Shown here: piece after piece, positions 13,301 through 23,134 of the stretch | Position numbering within the stretch: the stretch's first letter is position 1 | Layout of the letters: every line of letters begins with the position of its first letter | Assembly (NCBI RefSeq): GCF_016808095.1 | Contig: NC_068976.1 | Span: 13,859,001 to 13,923,000 of the forward strand | Length of the DNA: 64,000 nucleotides | DNA from: Vigna angularis | Taxonomy: Eukaryota > Streptophyta > Magnoliopsida > Fabales > Fabaceae | Reading direction: 5' to 3' | Position numbers and translations under genes: made by a program | Notes under the pieces: generated by a model | What the model saw: the letters and a program-made list of their open reading frames with translations, nothing else | Told to the model about the DNA's origin: nothing | Databases searched by the model: none

Positions 13301-14035
13301 CAGTAAATAAACACTAATTATATAGTTTAAAGTTATGTATCATAATTAAAAAAGAAAAATTAGGGATGAAATGGTGATTGAAACTTTGAGGGAAACCTTC
13401 ATACAAATATATGTACCAATACAGTGGAATTTAAATAGAGAAATTAGTTTGAGAGAGTAACCTAAAGCACAATTCAATGTATGAGTGTACTAATCATTTA
13501 GCTAATTGATTAATTATCAGGTGAAAATATTATTTTTAAAATAAAAACGTTTTCTATTTTCGATGAACGATCTATTTAGATAAACTTTTAGTAAAGCCAT
13601 ACAAATAAAGGTTAATTATTTACATCTTGTTGAAGCAGCAAGCGTTGCGAAATCCTCATCAGTGTAGGGACAACGTTTGTTCTCCTGCACAACGCTGTTT
13701 GAGCAATAACCCAAACAACCTGCGACAGCCACCATCAATGGCGTCAACGCTGCACACACACGTTCCCCTATTGTCCTTGAATCTGACAAACCCTATTCCA
13801 AGTTACAACCACCATGAAAATGGTGACTCATATACAAAATGAAAACGAATGAAATAATGTATTTAGAACAAGATTTTTCAGACAACTTAAAGAGAAAATA
13901 CATTAAGATATATCATTAACGATTCCAAAACATGGACCAACCTTGGTGATTAGATGAAAAACTTACATGGGAATCCGAGGTCATGATGTGTTTTGTTGTT
14001 GGTGTGTCTATGGCTGGACTAGAAATGGAACTCAT
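10339..14035 (-). CDS. CBL10: Calcineurin B-like calcium sensor, CBL10 type (SCaBP8), 258 aa
   Basis: Nine minus-strand exons: 14035-13967, 13792-13624, 13161-13079, 12659-12600, 12369-12261, 12172-12120, 10767-10687, 10600-10488 and 10378-10339. They total 777 nt and stay in frame; the run 83, 60, 109, 53, 81, 113 nt is the usual CBL exon pattern. CBL proteins bind Ca2+ through EF hands and activate CIPK kinases; CBL10 recruits CIPK24 to membranes in salt tolerance. Visible features are a hydrophobic N-terminal segment (about residues 35-53), typical of CBL10 in place of the myristoylated MG start; EF2 loop 133-144; EF3 loop 170-181; EF4 loop 214-225, ending in Asp where Glu is usual; and a C-terminal FPSF motif with Ser254, the CIPK phosphorylation site in the family. 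The start is the first in-frame ATG ([10 protein letters not shown]); an internal Met at residue 18 is an alternative. Intron 6 holds a possible microexon. Confidence 0.92.
10891..10911 (-). other. Possible 21-nt in-frame microexon in CBL10 intron 6
   Basis: On the minus strand the sequence reads CATCTTATAG, then 21 nt coding EVFNKYK, then GTGAGATT. Both splice sites are good matches. It lies in the phase-0 intron between exon 6 (ending GREE) and exon 7 (starting VKQM), so inclusion would add seven residues directly after EF-hand 3 without breaking the frame. Known CBL proteins join E-E to V-K-Q-M directly, so inclusion would be unusual. This is a prediction only. Confidence 0.3.
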
Positions 14036-15426
14036 GGTGATGAGAAGGGCATGAATGGTTCTCAGTTTTAAGCATTCTTTCTGAGTTTTTTGGATCACTC
14101 TGGTGTGGCTCTCTCATGATTATCTTCTCTTGGAGGTGATAGATATTGCGCTGTGGCCCCAACACAATATGTTTCAAACAAGTTTCACATGATGAGCCTC
14201 TCTGACATAACATCATCAATGTTTTGTTTTTATTCGTGATTTGGAATTCAACACCAAAATATAACCATTTATAACCAATCACTGAGTTACATTCACGTTG
14301 AAAGTCACACGTCGTGGATTATTAGATATAAAATCAATTTATCTTATAAACTATACGATTAAGTTAGGTTTAAAGTTTTGCTTCTTAATAATTCAACCTA
14401 TTTTTAAATGATTTTAAGCAGTGTTTTTCTTCCTCGTCTGGAACTTTTAATCTAATGATTCTATCAACACATCATGTAGGTGGGCTGTTGGTATTTAAGT
14501 TTGATACAAGAAAGTTAAATATTTTATCAAAATTTATAAACTATTTTAAGATTTTGGGTTCAGTTTTTATTGTTATTGTGTTTTCTGATTAATTATTTCT
14601 ATAAAAAAAAAAACTCATTGAAAATATTAGAAGTGATGATTAGTTTTGATCAATTTATATAAATACATATAAATGATAGTATAAAAGAAATATTTTTTAT
14701 TGAGAAATAATTTTTGTTTCAAAATTTTAAATTAGACTTAGTGTTAATCTTTTATATGAATTAAAATATAAAATTTAATTATTGATGTATCTTTTCGGTA
14801 AATTCTTTTTTTCGAATATCATAAGGCTCTCTTTTTCTTGCACCTATTTAATCAATGGTTGGTAATTATCTAAGAAGATCCTAAATTGAAACGTGAGGTA
14901 CTGATTTTGTCACTTATTTCTCAAATCTTATGATATCATGATATAAGTGATCATATTTTTAAGACATTTTTGTCCCTAGTTATCATGAGTAAAGTTAAGA
15001 TAATGTTTTGATATATCTCAATCTATTAAGTCTTAAATTGAAAGTTTTCAATAGATTAGACTTAAACCAACTTTTTTTTATTCTTTTTTATAATGTACCT
15101 GTTAAGTCCCTCAACAGTTTCTTCAGAGTTCCTCAATTTAGAAATGAAGATACGTAAATATCAACCGTTCGTAGCATTCTTACTTTTAAATAATTATATT
15201 TTTTATTTAAAGTGTCATTGCTTTATTAAATGTAAGAATTGGAAAATGTAGTGTTTTAATTCGTATTATTAATTTTATTTTTTTAAAAATAAATTATAAG
15301 AACTTTTGTATTTTATCCAAATAAAATTTGAGTAAAAAATTAATTAACCTATAAGAAGTAATATAATCAATTAAAATAAAAATAATATTTAATATATTTA
15401 AAAACAATAAAAAGTTATTTGTTTAT
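14036..15426. other. Upstream region of CBL10 and AT-rich spacer, no gene seen
   Basis: The first few hundred bases above 14035 should contain the CBL10 promoter and 5' leader on the minus strand. A short ACGT-containing phrase (cacacgtcgtgg) lies near 14307-14318, but I cannot call it a functional site. The rest is AT-rich, without coding features. Confidence 0.5.
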
Positions 15427-16829
15427 TGTAACATCTCATTTAATAATTTAAACTACTAAATAAGATATTACAAATTATGATATTAAAAAAATAGATAAAA
15501 AAACAATTATCCAAAGTAATAATCAATCTAATATTTTATACATAGATGATCATACGAACTAAACAAGTTTTACTAAAAATAAAAATATAAAACATCTATA
15601 ATAAAAAATTAGATAAAGAAAATAAAACATCAAGATCACTCAACAACATCATCGGCCTACACCAAAGACATGTCGGTACCTAAGTCATCTTCTACTCGTA
15701 TCAATGGATGATCATTACAAAAAAATAAACAACATAGAAGAGAAAAGAAGGTAAGATAAGTTATTGTTCAGAAAGAAACATCATAAAACAATTAAAACAT
15801 GTCATATTAGTTCAACGTGTATAATAATAAACAAACATACATACAATTAACTCTAGATTCAATTATCTGGATCCATGCTTTGACATACGTACTCAATATA
15901 GGTTTGCAATTGTAGTAATGTTTATACTCTGTAAAGTTCTAAACACAAGATTATCACCTTATTATTCACGAGATTAATCTTTTCATATCTAACAATAAAG
16001 TCTAGTTAAAGACCTCCTATTATTATCTTCTCACTCCATTCCTCTAATATGAGTTATATTCATATCATATGAGTTGAATAGCTGGTAGAATATAAGAATA
16101 CCCACTTTTAAAACTTTCCTATCTCAAAGAATACAATAAACAAACACCAAGACATAAAATCAAGAACACATCCAAACAGATTCATCATATTCTAAAACAT
16201 ACATCATTTCACTAAGCATCAATTAACTATTTTAAAGCATTCAATCCCAGTTCATACAAAGGAAAATAAATTTTTATTTTTAATCACATTCAACACAACC
16301 TAATTAAAATAACATCAAGAAAAGTCACTAACTTCTCTTACCTTACACCGACGATACAAAGCTCTAAGAACACCCAAATTACTTTTCACACAAGGAATTT
16401 ATAGAAACACCTACTAATCACCAAATTGAAAAAGGAAAAAGTCCTTAGGACCTTGGATTTACCAAGAAGCCCAAAGAACAACACAATGAAAACTTTCATG
16501 CATTGACTCGATTAAAGAGCAAAGAGCAAAAAGGAGCTGAAACTTACTTGCTCTATTGTAGAAACTGATCAGAAGGAATGTAGACCTTGTCATCATGGTC
16601 GATTAGGCACATCCTGATCGTCAAAGAGATGACTCAGAAGTTAGAACTCTTAGAGAGAAGGTAGAGAATTCTATAGAAAAGTGATTTCTAAATAGATGAT
16701 ACGTTTTAAAATAACAAAATTCGTTTATAACAAAACTATTTATAATAAAATAATTTAACATTAAAATAATCGAGTCTCATTATTTTTAGATTACACCACT
16801 CCTAAAATATCATTTTAGGAGGTTTTACA
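15427..16829 (-). repeat. Solo LTR (family copy D), about 1.4 kb
   Basis: On the minus strand it runs from TGTAAAACCTCC (16829) to GAGATGTTACA (15427), giving TG...CA ends like the other family members. It shares with them the splice-donor-like string GTAAGAGAAGTTAG (just below 16342), a T-rich tract and TGATCATCC (near 15710). No LTR partner or internal region is present. I could not see a 5-bp target duplication. It lacks the long CGTTCG array of its relatives. Confidence 0.65.
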
Positions 16830-17477
16830 TATTCAATGTCTCATGTAGGAAAAATGGTATTTCAACTAAGAAGATTATATTTCAACCAAGAAAACATATT
16901 AATTTTTTTTTAAAAAACAACATCTGAATCATGTGACATTATTTAATCTTGAAAGAACACTTCATTTTGATTAATTTTCACTTTATCAATATTTTTTTCA
17001 TATAAAATTAAAACTAAAAGATTCATTAAATATAAATGTGAGGTAGAAAAATAATAACATATAATAAATTGTAGACTTAATTTTATTATTTTTCACTTTT
17101 AATTTATATTTTCTTATAATTTTTGTCTTCATCTGTTATTTTCTATTTTCCCTTTTTAAATATTACAAACTGTATAAAAATTAGGCCTTAAATATATAAT
17201 TTCCTGCTACTCTCTGAAATAAGGTTTAATGCATATTTAAGTTAGATTTAAAAAATCTAGATTTCTTTATTGCAGAAATTATTTATTTACTCTTTGTAAC
17301 GTGAACCAGAAAAAAAAGATAATTCTGCATAATTTTGTATCGTGAATTAGCGATGATAAATTAATTGATATTATTTAAATTTGTCTCCACTTTAATAAAA
17401 AATTTAAATTTTCATATTAACTATTTAAAAATATGAATATTGATATTCAATTTTTAAATTAAATATGAAAACATGAA
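16830..17477. other. AT-rich spacer
   Basis: No coding or structured features seen. The last five bases (17473-17477, atgaa) are the left target duplication of the following LTR element. Confidence 0.6.
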
Positions 17478-18112
17478 TGTTTCGGTCGGGTTTGGTGTGA
17501 CCCTATTAAAACACTCCTAATTGTATTGAAGACCTAGTGGATACTAGAGACCGGACGGACGAATCATGTTCAACGCGCTGCAGGATGAAGATCGGGCGGG
17601 CTCTGCTCCAAGCAGGCGACCCTTGAGAGTTGGACGAACGTTGAAGACTGGTCAGACGTAACTCGCTCTCCCTCCTCCTCCAAGCCAGGTGGGGGCGTAT
17701 CTGTTAAAGGTGCTCCGACGCTCAAGTCAGTAAAGTGACCGAACGGTTATAATAAGTGATGCAAGTAGTGCATAATGTGCAGCGTGTGCAGTCTGCCCAG
17801 AAATCATACCTGAGACTCTTATTTATACTGGTTGTAATGGGCTTTTACCTTTCGCCGGCCTAATGACGACCTAATCACGCCTTAATCTTCATTAGGGGCT
17901 TTAATGAGTTATTACTGTTTATAATCCAACCATACAGTCGGCCTGGTGGTTGGCCGGCTAGGGTTGTTGGCCTGGTGGTCGGCCTAAGGACCGTTCGGCA
18001 TATGGGGTAGGGAGGACCGTACGGCCTAAGGACCGTTCGGCATGTGGGGTAGGGAGGACCGTACGACCTAAGGACCGTTCGGCATGTGGGGTAGGGAGGA
18101 TCGTACAGTACA
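17478..18112 (-). repeat. 3' LTR of the non-autonomous element
   Basis: 635 bp, bounded by TG...CA. It ends with three 42-bp tandem copies starting at 17983, 18025 and 18067 (core cctaaggaccgttcggcat). The partner LTR has only two such copies, which explains most of its shorter length. Confidence 0.9.
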
Positions 18113-18130
18113 TAAGCCCCCCAAGCCCAA
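18113..18130 (-). other. Polypurine tract of the non-autonomous element
   Basis: Minus-strand TTGGGCTTGGGGGGCTTA immediately before the LTR start TGTACTGTACG. This is the normal place for a plus-strand priming site and fixes the element's orientation. Confidence 0.75.
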
Positions 18131-18288
18131 GCATGATTTTATTATGCGAAGGGGTTATGTTTACGACCTTCCTGCTACAGACGAGATCTTCTATTGGCCT
18201 TTTTTCTGTCTTCGTCATTCGTTGATTAAGATGACTGGCTAGATAGTTGAAACGGGTCGTGCCTTAAGGACAAACCGCCGAGGTTGAA

Positions 18289-20457
18289 TGTAAGACCCGT
18301 GAATTTTAGGAAGGTGGGACACGGTGGGTACCCACCTTTTCATTAAATTGGGGGAGCATTATTGAAGGGCAGAGAAGAAGCTGAGGAAAGGGGGTTTTTC
18401 ATTTTGGCATGGGAGAGGGAGCGGGAGAGCAGCAGGAGGAAGGGAGCCCTTCCTTCCTTCCGTTTCCAGCCAACCAAAGAGCACCGTGGAAGTTGCACCA
18501 AATTCAGAAGGGCTGAGAGGAGGAGCTGGGATGTACATCTGGTGAGAGGGGAGTCCTTGCAGGGAGAAGAAGTGAAGAACTCTTAAAGATTGGAAGAAGA
18601 TCAAACTTTCTGGAAGTGATTCAAGGAAGTCTTCAAGAGGTAAGGGGAGCTAGATCTTTTGTTTAATTGATGATATATGTTGTATTTGATGCAAATATGG
18701 GAAGAATGGGATGAATATTTGGGTTCTGGTTTCGTTTCTGGGTTTTCTGGAAAACTTGCAGAAATTCTGCAGAAACGTCGTTCGTCCAATTTGATTTCAA
18801 ATTGGACGTTCGTTCAAAATGACTGAACGTTCGTCAAGGTGAAATTGGACGTTCGTCCAAAATAGCTAACGTTCGTCCTTCCATATGAGTGTAGCGTTCG
18901 TCCTTCAGTCTGAGTGTGGCGTTCGTCCTTCAATTTGAGTTGAGCGTTCGTCCTTAAGTATTTGAACGTTCGTCCTTAAGTATTCTGAGCGTTCGTCCTT
19001 AAGTAACCAGTATGAGCGTTCGTCCTTAAATAAATAGTATGAGCGTTCGTCCTTAAGTTACAAGTTGAGCGTTTGTCCAGTTGAGTGTTCGTCCAAATTG
19101 TTGAGCGTTCGGTTACATTTTGAGCGTTCGTCCAAATAGTTGAGCGTTCGTCCAGTGAGCGTTCGTCCAAGTGAGCGTTCGTCCCAGTGAGCGTTCGTCC
19201 AGTGAGCGTTCGTCGAGTGAGCGTTCGTCCTAAATATTGAAGTGAGCGTTCGTCCAAGTGAGTGTTCGTCCTAGTGAGCGTTCGTCCAGTGAGCGTTCGT
19301 CGAGTGAGCGTTCGTCCTAAATATAGAAGTGAGCGTTCGTCCTTAAAACATTGATTAGCGTTCGTCCAATAGTATCCAGTGAATAGTACTCGTCCAAATA
19401 GTATTTTACAAATATGTTGAATTTTAAGTCCTTTGCTTTTGGGTTGAATTATATGTACCAATGTTTGAAATATTGTCTGTGACATGAATTATGTGAAATC
19501 ATGTGAATGTATGAAATATGTTGGAATTGTTGGGATAATATGGTGGTATCTGATTATTCATAATTGGGGTTAAGGTTCAAAGTAACAATATGATTCATGA
19601 ACGTAATTCCATGATCCTCAAGGAGAGGATACATGGTGGTGTTTTGGGGTTGTATAGAATGATTACATGGTAGCTCAGTTTTGGGGGTCATCCTGAAACT
19701 CCAATGGTCTTTCTTCTCATGTAGAGAGGATTGAACCATGTGGTGAGGAGTAGCAGGAGGTCCTAGTCTTGGATGCTTCCATATGATCCAAGGTGAGTGA
19801 TAACGGATTTACCTCGTGACTGTGGCCGGGCGGTAGTGCCCAAAGTTCCATCAGACGGTAGTGCCAGAGCGGTAGTGCTCAAGTTCCATAAAGCCACCAC
19901 GAGTGCAAGACCCGCCATAGCTCGGTAATCATTCTAGTCCGGACGAGTCGGGGTATAAAGTAACAAGTATTGTGATGTTAGTCTACCATGTTTGAATGAC
20001 TTTTGCATGTCGTGTAAGTAGTTGAATTATGATTTAATGAACATGCTATAATTGCTCTTTTATATACGAACCTAAGTATGATAACATTGAATTAACTGTG
20101 CTATCTGTATAACATGCTTTTTATATCTAGCTCACCCTTGCATTGTTTTTATTATGTGTTGTTTGGGTATGTTTCTTTGGCGATGATCATCCATTTGGAT
20201 GGGAGCAGACGTTGTTGAAGAGGTTTCCCTTGAAGCAAGAGCTGGAGGTTGCTGATGTTGCGGAGTAGTCTTCTTATAGTTTCCTGATTAAACACTTGTA
20301 GTGTTTAATCCTTTCCACTGTTTAAGTTTAAATTTTCAGTGTCTGTTATTGGTGAATGACTGTAATTTCATACATGTCGTATTCTGACTGTTCTCTATAT
20401 TTGAATGATGACGTCTTTATTATGTAATATTTGTTATTATATAATCGGGATGTTACA
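18289..20457 (+). repeat. Nested solo LTR (family copy A), 2.17 kb
   Basis: Starts TGTAAGACCCGTGAA and ends GGGATGTTACA. The flanks are ttgaa (18284-18288) and ctgaa (20458-20462), a 5-bp target duplication with one mismatch. It sits inside the non-autonomous element, so it inserted later. It carries the family splice-donor-like site at 18639/18640, a CGTTCG array (18780-19395) and a hairpin at 20188-20201. No coding region belongs to it; open frames across it come from the array. Confidence 0.85.
18780..19395 (+). repeat. Minisatellite of the CGTTCGTCC motif
   Basis: Several dozen copies of (t)gagcgttcgtcc(aa), separated by variable AT-rich linkers; near 19140-19230 they become head-to-tail at 13-16 bp spacing. 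It lies inside solo LTR copy A. Open frames over it (for example on the minus strand, 19485-18976) merely translate the repeat. Confidence 0.92.
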
Positions 20458-20462
20458 CTGAA

Positions 20463-21670
20463 CGCTCGATACCTAATTCCACGAAGTTCGAGGCCATAAA
20501 AGGCCGAGTAGTAGAGGCCGAACGACCAGAGATTGGTGGCCAAGGAGGACGATGACCGTATGGTAGAGGCCGAATGAGCGTATACTGAAGGCCGAATGGC
20601 CATATACAAGGATGAATAGCCGTATAGTTGACGCTAATTTGGTTAAGTATCTGAATGGTAGAGAGGCCGGATGGTCGAACGGTTGGGGCCGAATGGTTGG
20701 CTGAGTATTTGTGAGGCTGGACACTTGATGCCAGTTTTGGCTAAGTACCTGAGGCCGGATGGAAGAGGTCATATGGCCGAATGGTTGATTGCCGAATGTG
20801 GCTAAGTAAAAGTGAGGCCATGGACGGCCGAGAGGAGGAGTTGAGGCCTTTAGAGGCCAAGAAATGGCCGAACGATTGAGGCCTTTGGAGGCCGAGAGGT
20901 GGAGGCCTTTGGAAGCCAAGAAGTTGAGGCCTTTGGAGGCCGATAAGTTGAGGCTGAGGGTGGCGAATGGTTGAGATGTTGAGGCCTAGGAGGCTGAGAT
21001 GATGAGGCCTTTTGGAGGCCGAGTTAAGGTCTTTAATGGCCGAGCAGGTGAGGCCATACGAAGGCCAAGTAGTGGCCGAAAGGTTGAGGCCACGGGAGGC
21101 CGAGAGGTTGAGGCCACGGGAGGACGAGAGGTTGAGACCTTTTGAAGGCCGAACGGTTGAGGCCACGGGAGGCCGAGATGTTGAGGCCTTTTGAAGGTCG
21201 AACGGTTGAGGCCTTTTGAGGTCGAGATGTTGAGACCTTTTGAAGGCTGAGAGGTTGAGGCCACGGGAGGGCGAGAGGTTGAGACCTTTTGAAGGCCGAA
21301 CGGTTAAGGCCTTTGGAGGCCGAGATGTTGAGGCCTTTTGAAGGCCGAATGGTTGAGGCCTTTGGAGTCCGAGATGTTGAGGCCTTTTGAAGGCCAAACG
21401 GTTGAGGCCTTTGGAGGCCGTGATGTTGAGGCCTTTTGAAGGCCGAACGGTTGAGGCCTTTGGAGGCTGATATGTTGAGTCCTTTTGAAAGCCGAACGGT
21501 TGAGGCCTTTGGAGGCCGAGATGTTGAGGCCTATTGAAGGCCAAACGGTTGAGGCCACAGGAGGCCGATAAGATGTGGTCGGTGTTAGGCCGAATGGTTC
21601 AAGCCTTGGAGGCCGAGAAATGGAGGTTTGTGCAAAGCCGAACGATTGAGGCCTTTGGAGGTCGAATGAT
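20463..21670. repeat. GGCC hairpin minisatellite, 24/25-bp half units
   Basis: Alternating units of about 24 and 25 bp, of the type gaggcctttggaggccgaga + tgtt and gaggccttttgaaggccgaa + cggtt. The cores GGCCTTTGGAGGCC and GGCCTTTTGAAGGCC are inverted repeats. Variants with ggccacgggaggcc are interspersed. The array rarely creates stops, so minus-strand frames up to 267 codons are open (21544-20741), but different frames are open in turn and no conserved protein is visible. Confidence 0.9.
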
Positions 21671-22030
21671 TGACCTTTGAAGTGCTCCAGGCGACAGGGT
21701 GTCCCATTCTCTGCCCGGCCAAGTTGACAGGGTGTCCCGTTCATCAACTTGGTCTTTGTCTGGAGTCGGGCAGCAGTGGTTCAACAAAGAACTCGTCGTT
21801 CATCAACTTGGGCTTTGTTTGGAGTCGTTCAGCAGTGGTTCATCAAAGAACTCGTCGTTCACTGCCCGGCCAAGCTGACAGTGGTTCATTAAAGAATTCG
21901 TCGTTCATCAACTTGGACTTTGTCTGGAGTCGGGCAGCAGTGGTTCAGCAAAGAACTCGTCGTTCACTGCCCGGCCAAGCTGACAGTGGTTCATTAAAGA
22001 ACTCGTCGTTCATCAACTTGGGCTTATGAG
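21670..22030. repeat. Longer-unit tandem repeat inside the non-autonomous element
   Basis: Phrases caacttgggctttgtctgga, gggcagcagtggttca, aagaactcgtcgttca and ctgcccggccaagctgacag recur in order several times, giving a composite unit of roughly 60-130 bp. It is flanked on both sides by the shorter GGCC repeats. Confidence 0.85.
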
Positions 22031-22470
22031 GCCAAATAGGCGAGGTCGGATGGCGGACGTACTTGAGGTTGCACGACCGAATCATTTGACGTGGACCCCA
22101 ATTTTGGCTATGTACCTGCGAGGTCTGGTTTGAGAAAGTACCTGATCATTAAGGTCGAACGGCTGAGATCTTTGGAGGCCGAGTTGCTGAGGCCAAGGAG
22201 TGGCCGAATGGTCGAGACCAAGGGATGGTCTCGAGGAGTTTGAGGCCTTTGAAGGTCGAGAAGTTGAGGCCGATGAATGGTCGAACGGTTGATGCCAAAT
22301 TTGGCTAGGTACCTGCGAGGCTAGGTTCGAGGAATTACCTCGAAGACCGAACAGTCGGAAAGTGGAGACCGAAGGGCCGTGCAAACGAGGCCAAGTTGCC
22401 GAGTAGGCAAGGCCGAGTTGTCGGGTAGTCGAGGCCGAGCGTGAGAGGCCGAAAGATTGAGTTGACATTC
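22030..22470. repeat. Degenerate end of the GGCC-rich repeat region
   Basis: The same gaggcc...ggccga vocabulary as 20463-21670, but with more divergence and longer spacers. It reaches close to the primer-binding site. Confidence 0.75.
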
Positions 22471-22523
22471 TTTCGAGGCACCACTCACTAGTTTCTTGTG
22501 GCTACAATGGGGAATACCAGTTC

Positions 22524-22542
22524 GGCCCCACGGTGGGCGCCA
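22524..22542 (-). other. Primer-binding-site-like sequence
   Basis: Minus-strand TGGCGCCCACCGTGGGGCC, three bases inside the 5' LTR of the non-autonomous element. TGGCGCC-type sites are typical tRNA primer sites of plant Ty3/gypsy-like elements. The exact tRNA was not determined. Confidence 0.7.
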
Positions 22543-22545
22543 AAA

Positions 22546-23129
22546 TGTTTCGGTCGGGTTTGGTGTGACCCTACTAAAACACTCCTAATTGTATTGAAAA
22601 CCTAGTGGATACTAGAGACCGAACGGACGAATCCTGTTCAACGCACTGCAAGATGAAGACCAGGCGGGCTCTACTCCAAGCGGGCGACCCTTGAGAGCTG
22701 GACGAACGTTGAATGGTCGGACGTAACTCGCTTTCCCTCCTCTCCAAGCCAGGTGGGGGCGTACCTGTTAAAGGTGCTCTGACGCTCAAGTCAGTAAAGT
22801 GACCGAACGGTTATAATAAGTGATGCAAGTAGTGCATAATGTGCAGCGTGTGCAGTCTGCCCAAAAATCATACTTGAAACTCTTATTTATACTGATTGTA
22901 ATGGGCTTTTACCTTTCGTCGACCTAATGACGACCCGATCACGCCTTAATCTTTATTAGAGACTTTAATGAATTATTACTGTTTATAATGCAACCATACA
23001 GTCAACCTGATGATTGATCGGCCAAGATTGTTGGCCTAGTAATCGACCTAAGAACCGTTCGACATATGAAGTAGGGAGGATCGTACAGCCTAAGGACCGT
23101 TCCGCATGTAGAATAGGAAGTATAATACC
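22546..23129 (-). repeat. 5' LTR of the non-autonomous element
   Basis: 584 bp and closely similar to 17478-18112. Differences are mostly C-to-T/G-to-A changes, as expected from methylated-cytosine decay. Two copies of the 42-bp repeat are present, the last one decayed. It is followed directly by the ATGAA duplication. Confidence 0.9.
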
Positions 23130-23134
23130 ATGAA

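Larger units (their letters stand above)
17478..23129 (-). mobile_element. Non-autonomous LTR retrotransposon with hairpin-repeat interior
   Basis: Two direct LTRs (17478-18112 and 22546-23129) flank the element. The 5-bp target duplication ATGAA is perfect (17473-17477 and 23130-23134). On the minus strand a primer-binding-site-like string TGGCGCCCACCGTGGGGCC lies 3 bases inside the upper LTR (22524-22542), and a polypurine tract TTGGGCTTGGGGGGCTTA abuts the lower LTR (18113-18130). No gag, protease, integrase or reverse transcriptase motifs are present. The interior is tandem repeats (20463-22470) plus a nested solo LTR (18289-20457). It resembles a large non-autonomous element mobilised by a Ty3/gypsy-type relative; that parentage is inferred from the primer-site sequence only. 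Confidence 0.88.

Noticed and set aside
15422..16834. Target duplication for solo LTR copy D
   Set aside because: The flanking five bases (tttat and tattc) do not match; the copy is called on its ends and shared internal blocks only.
18976..19485. 169-codon minus-strand frame
   Set aside because: It translates the CGTTCGTCC minisatellite inside a solo LTR; the peptide is only the repeat.
20463..22030. CRISPR-like or centromeric satellite array
   Set aside because: No unique spacers of constant length as in CRISPR, and the array sits within LTR boundaries with a target duplication, so it is element interior.
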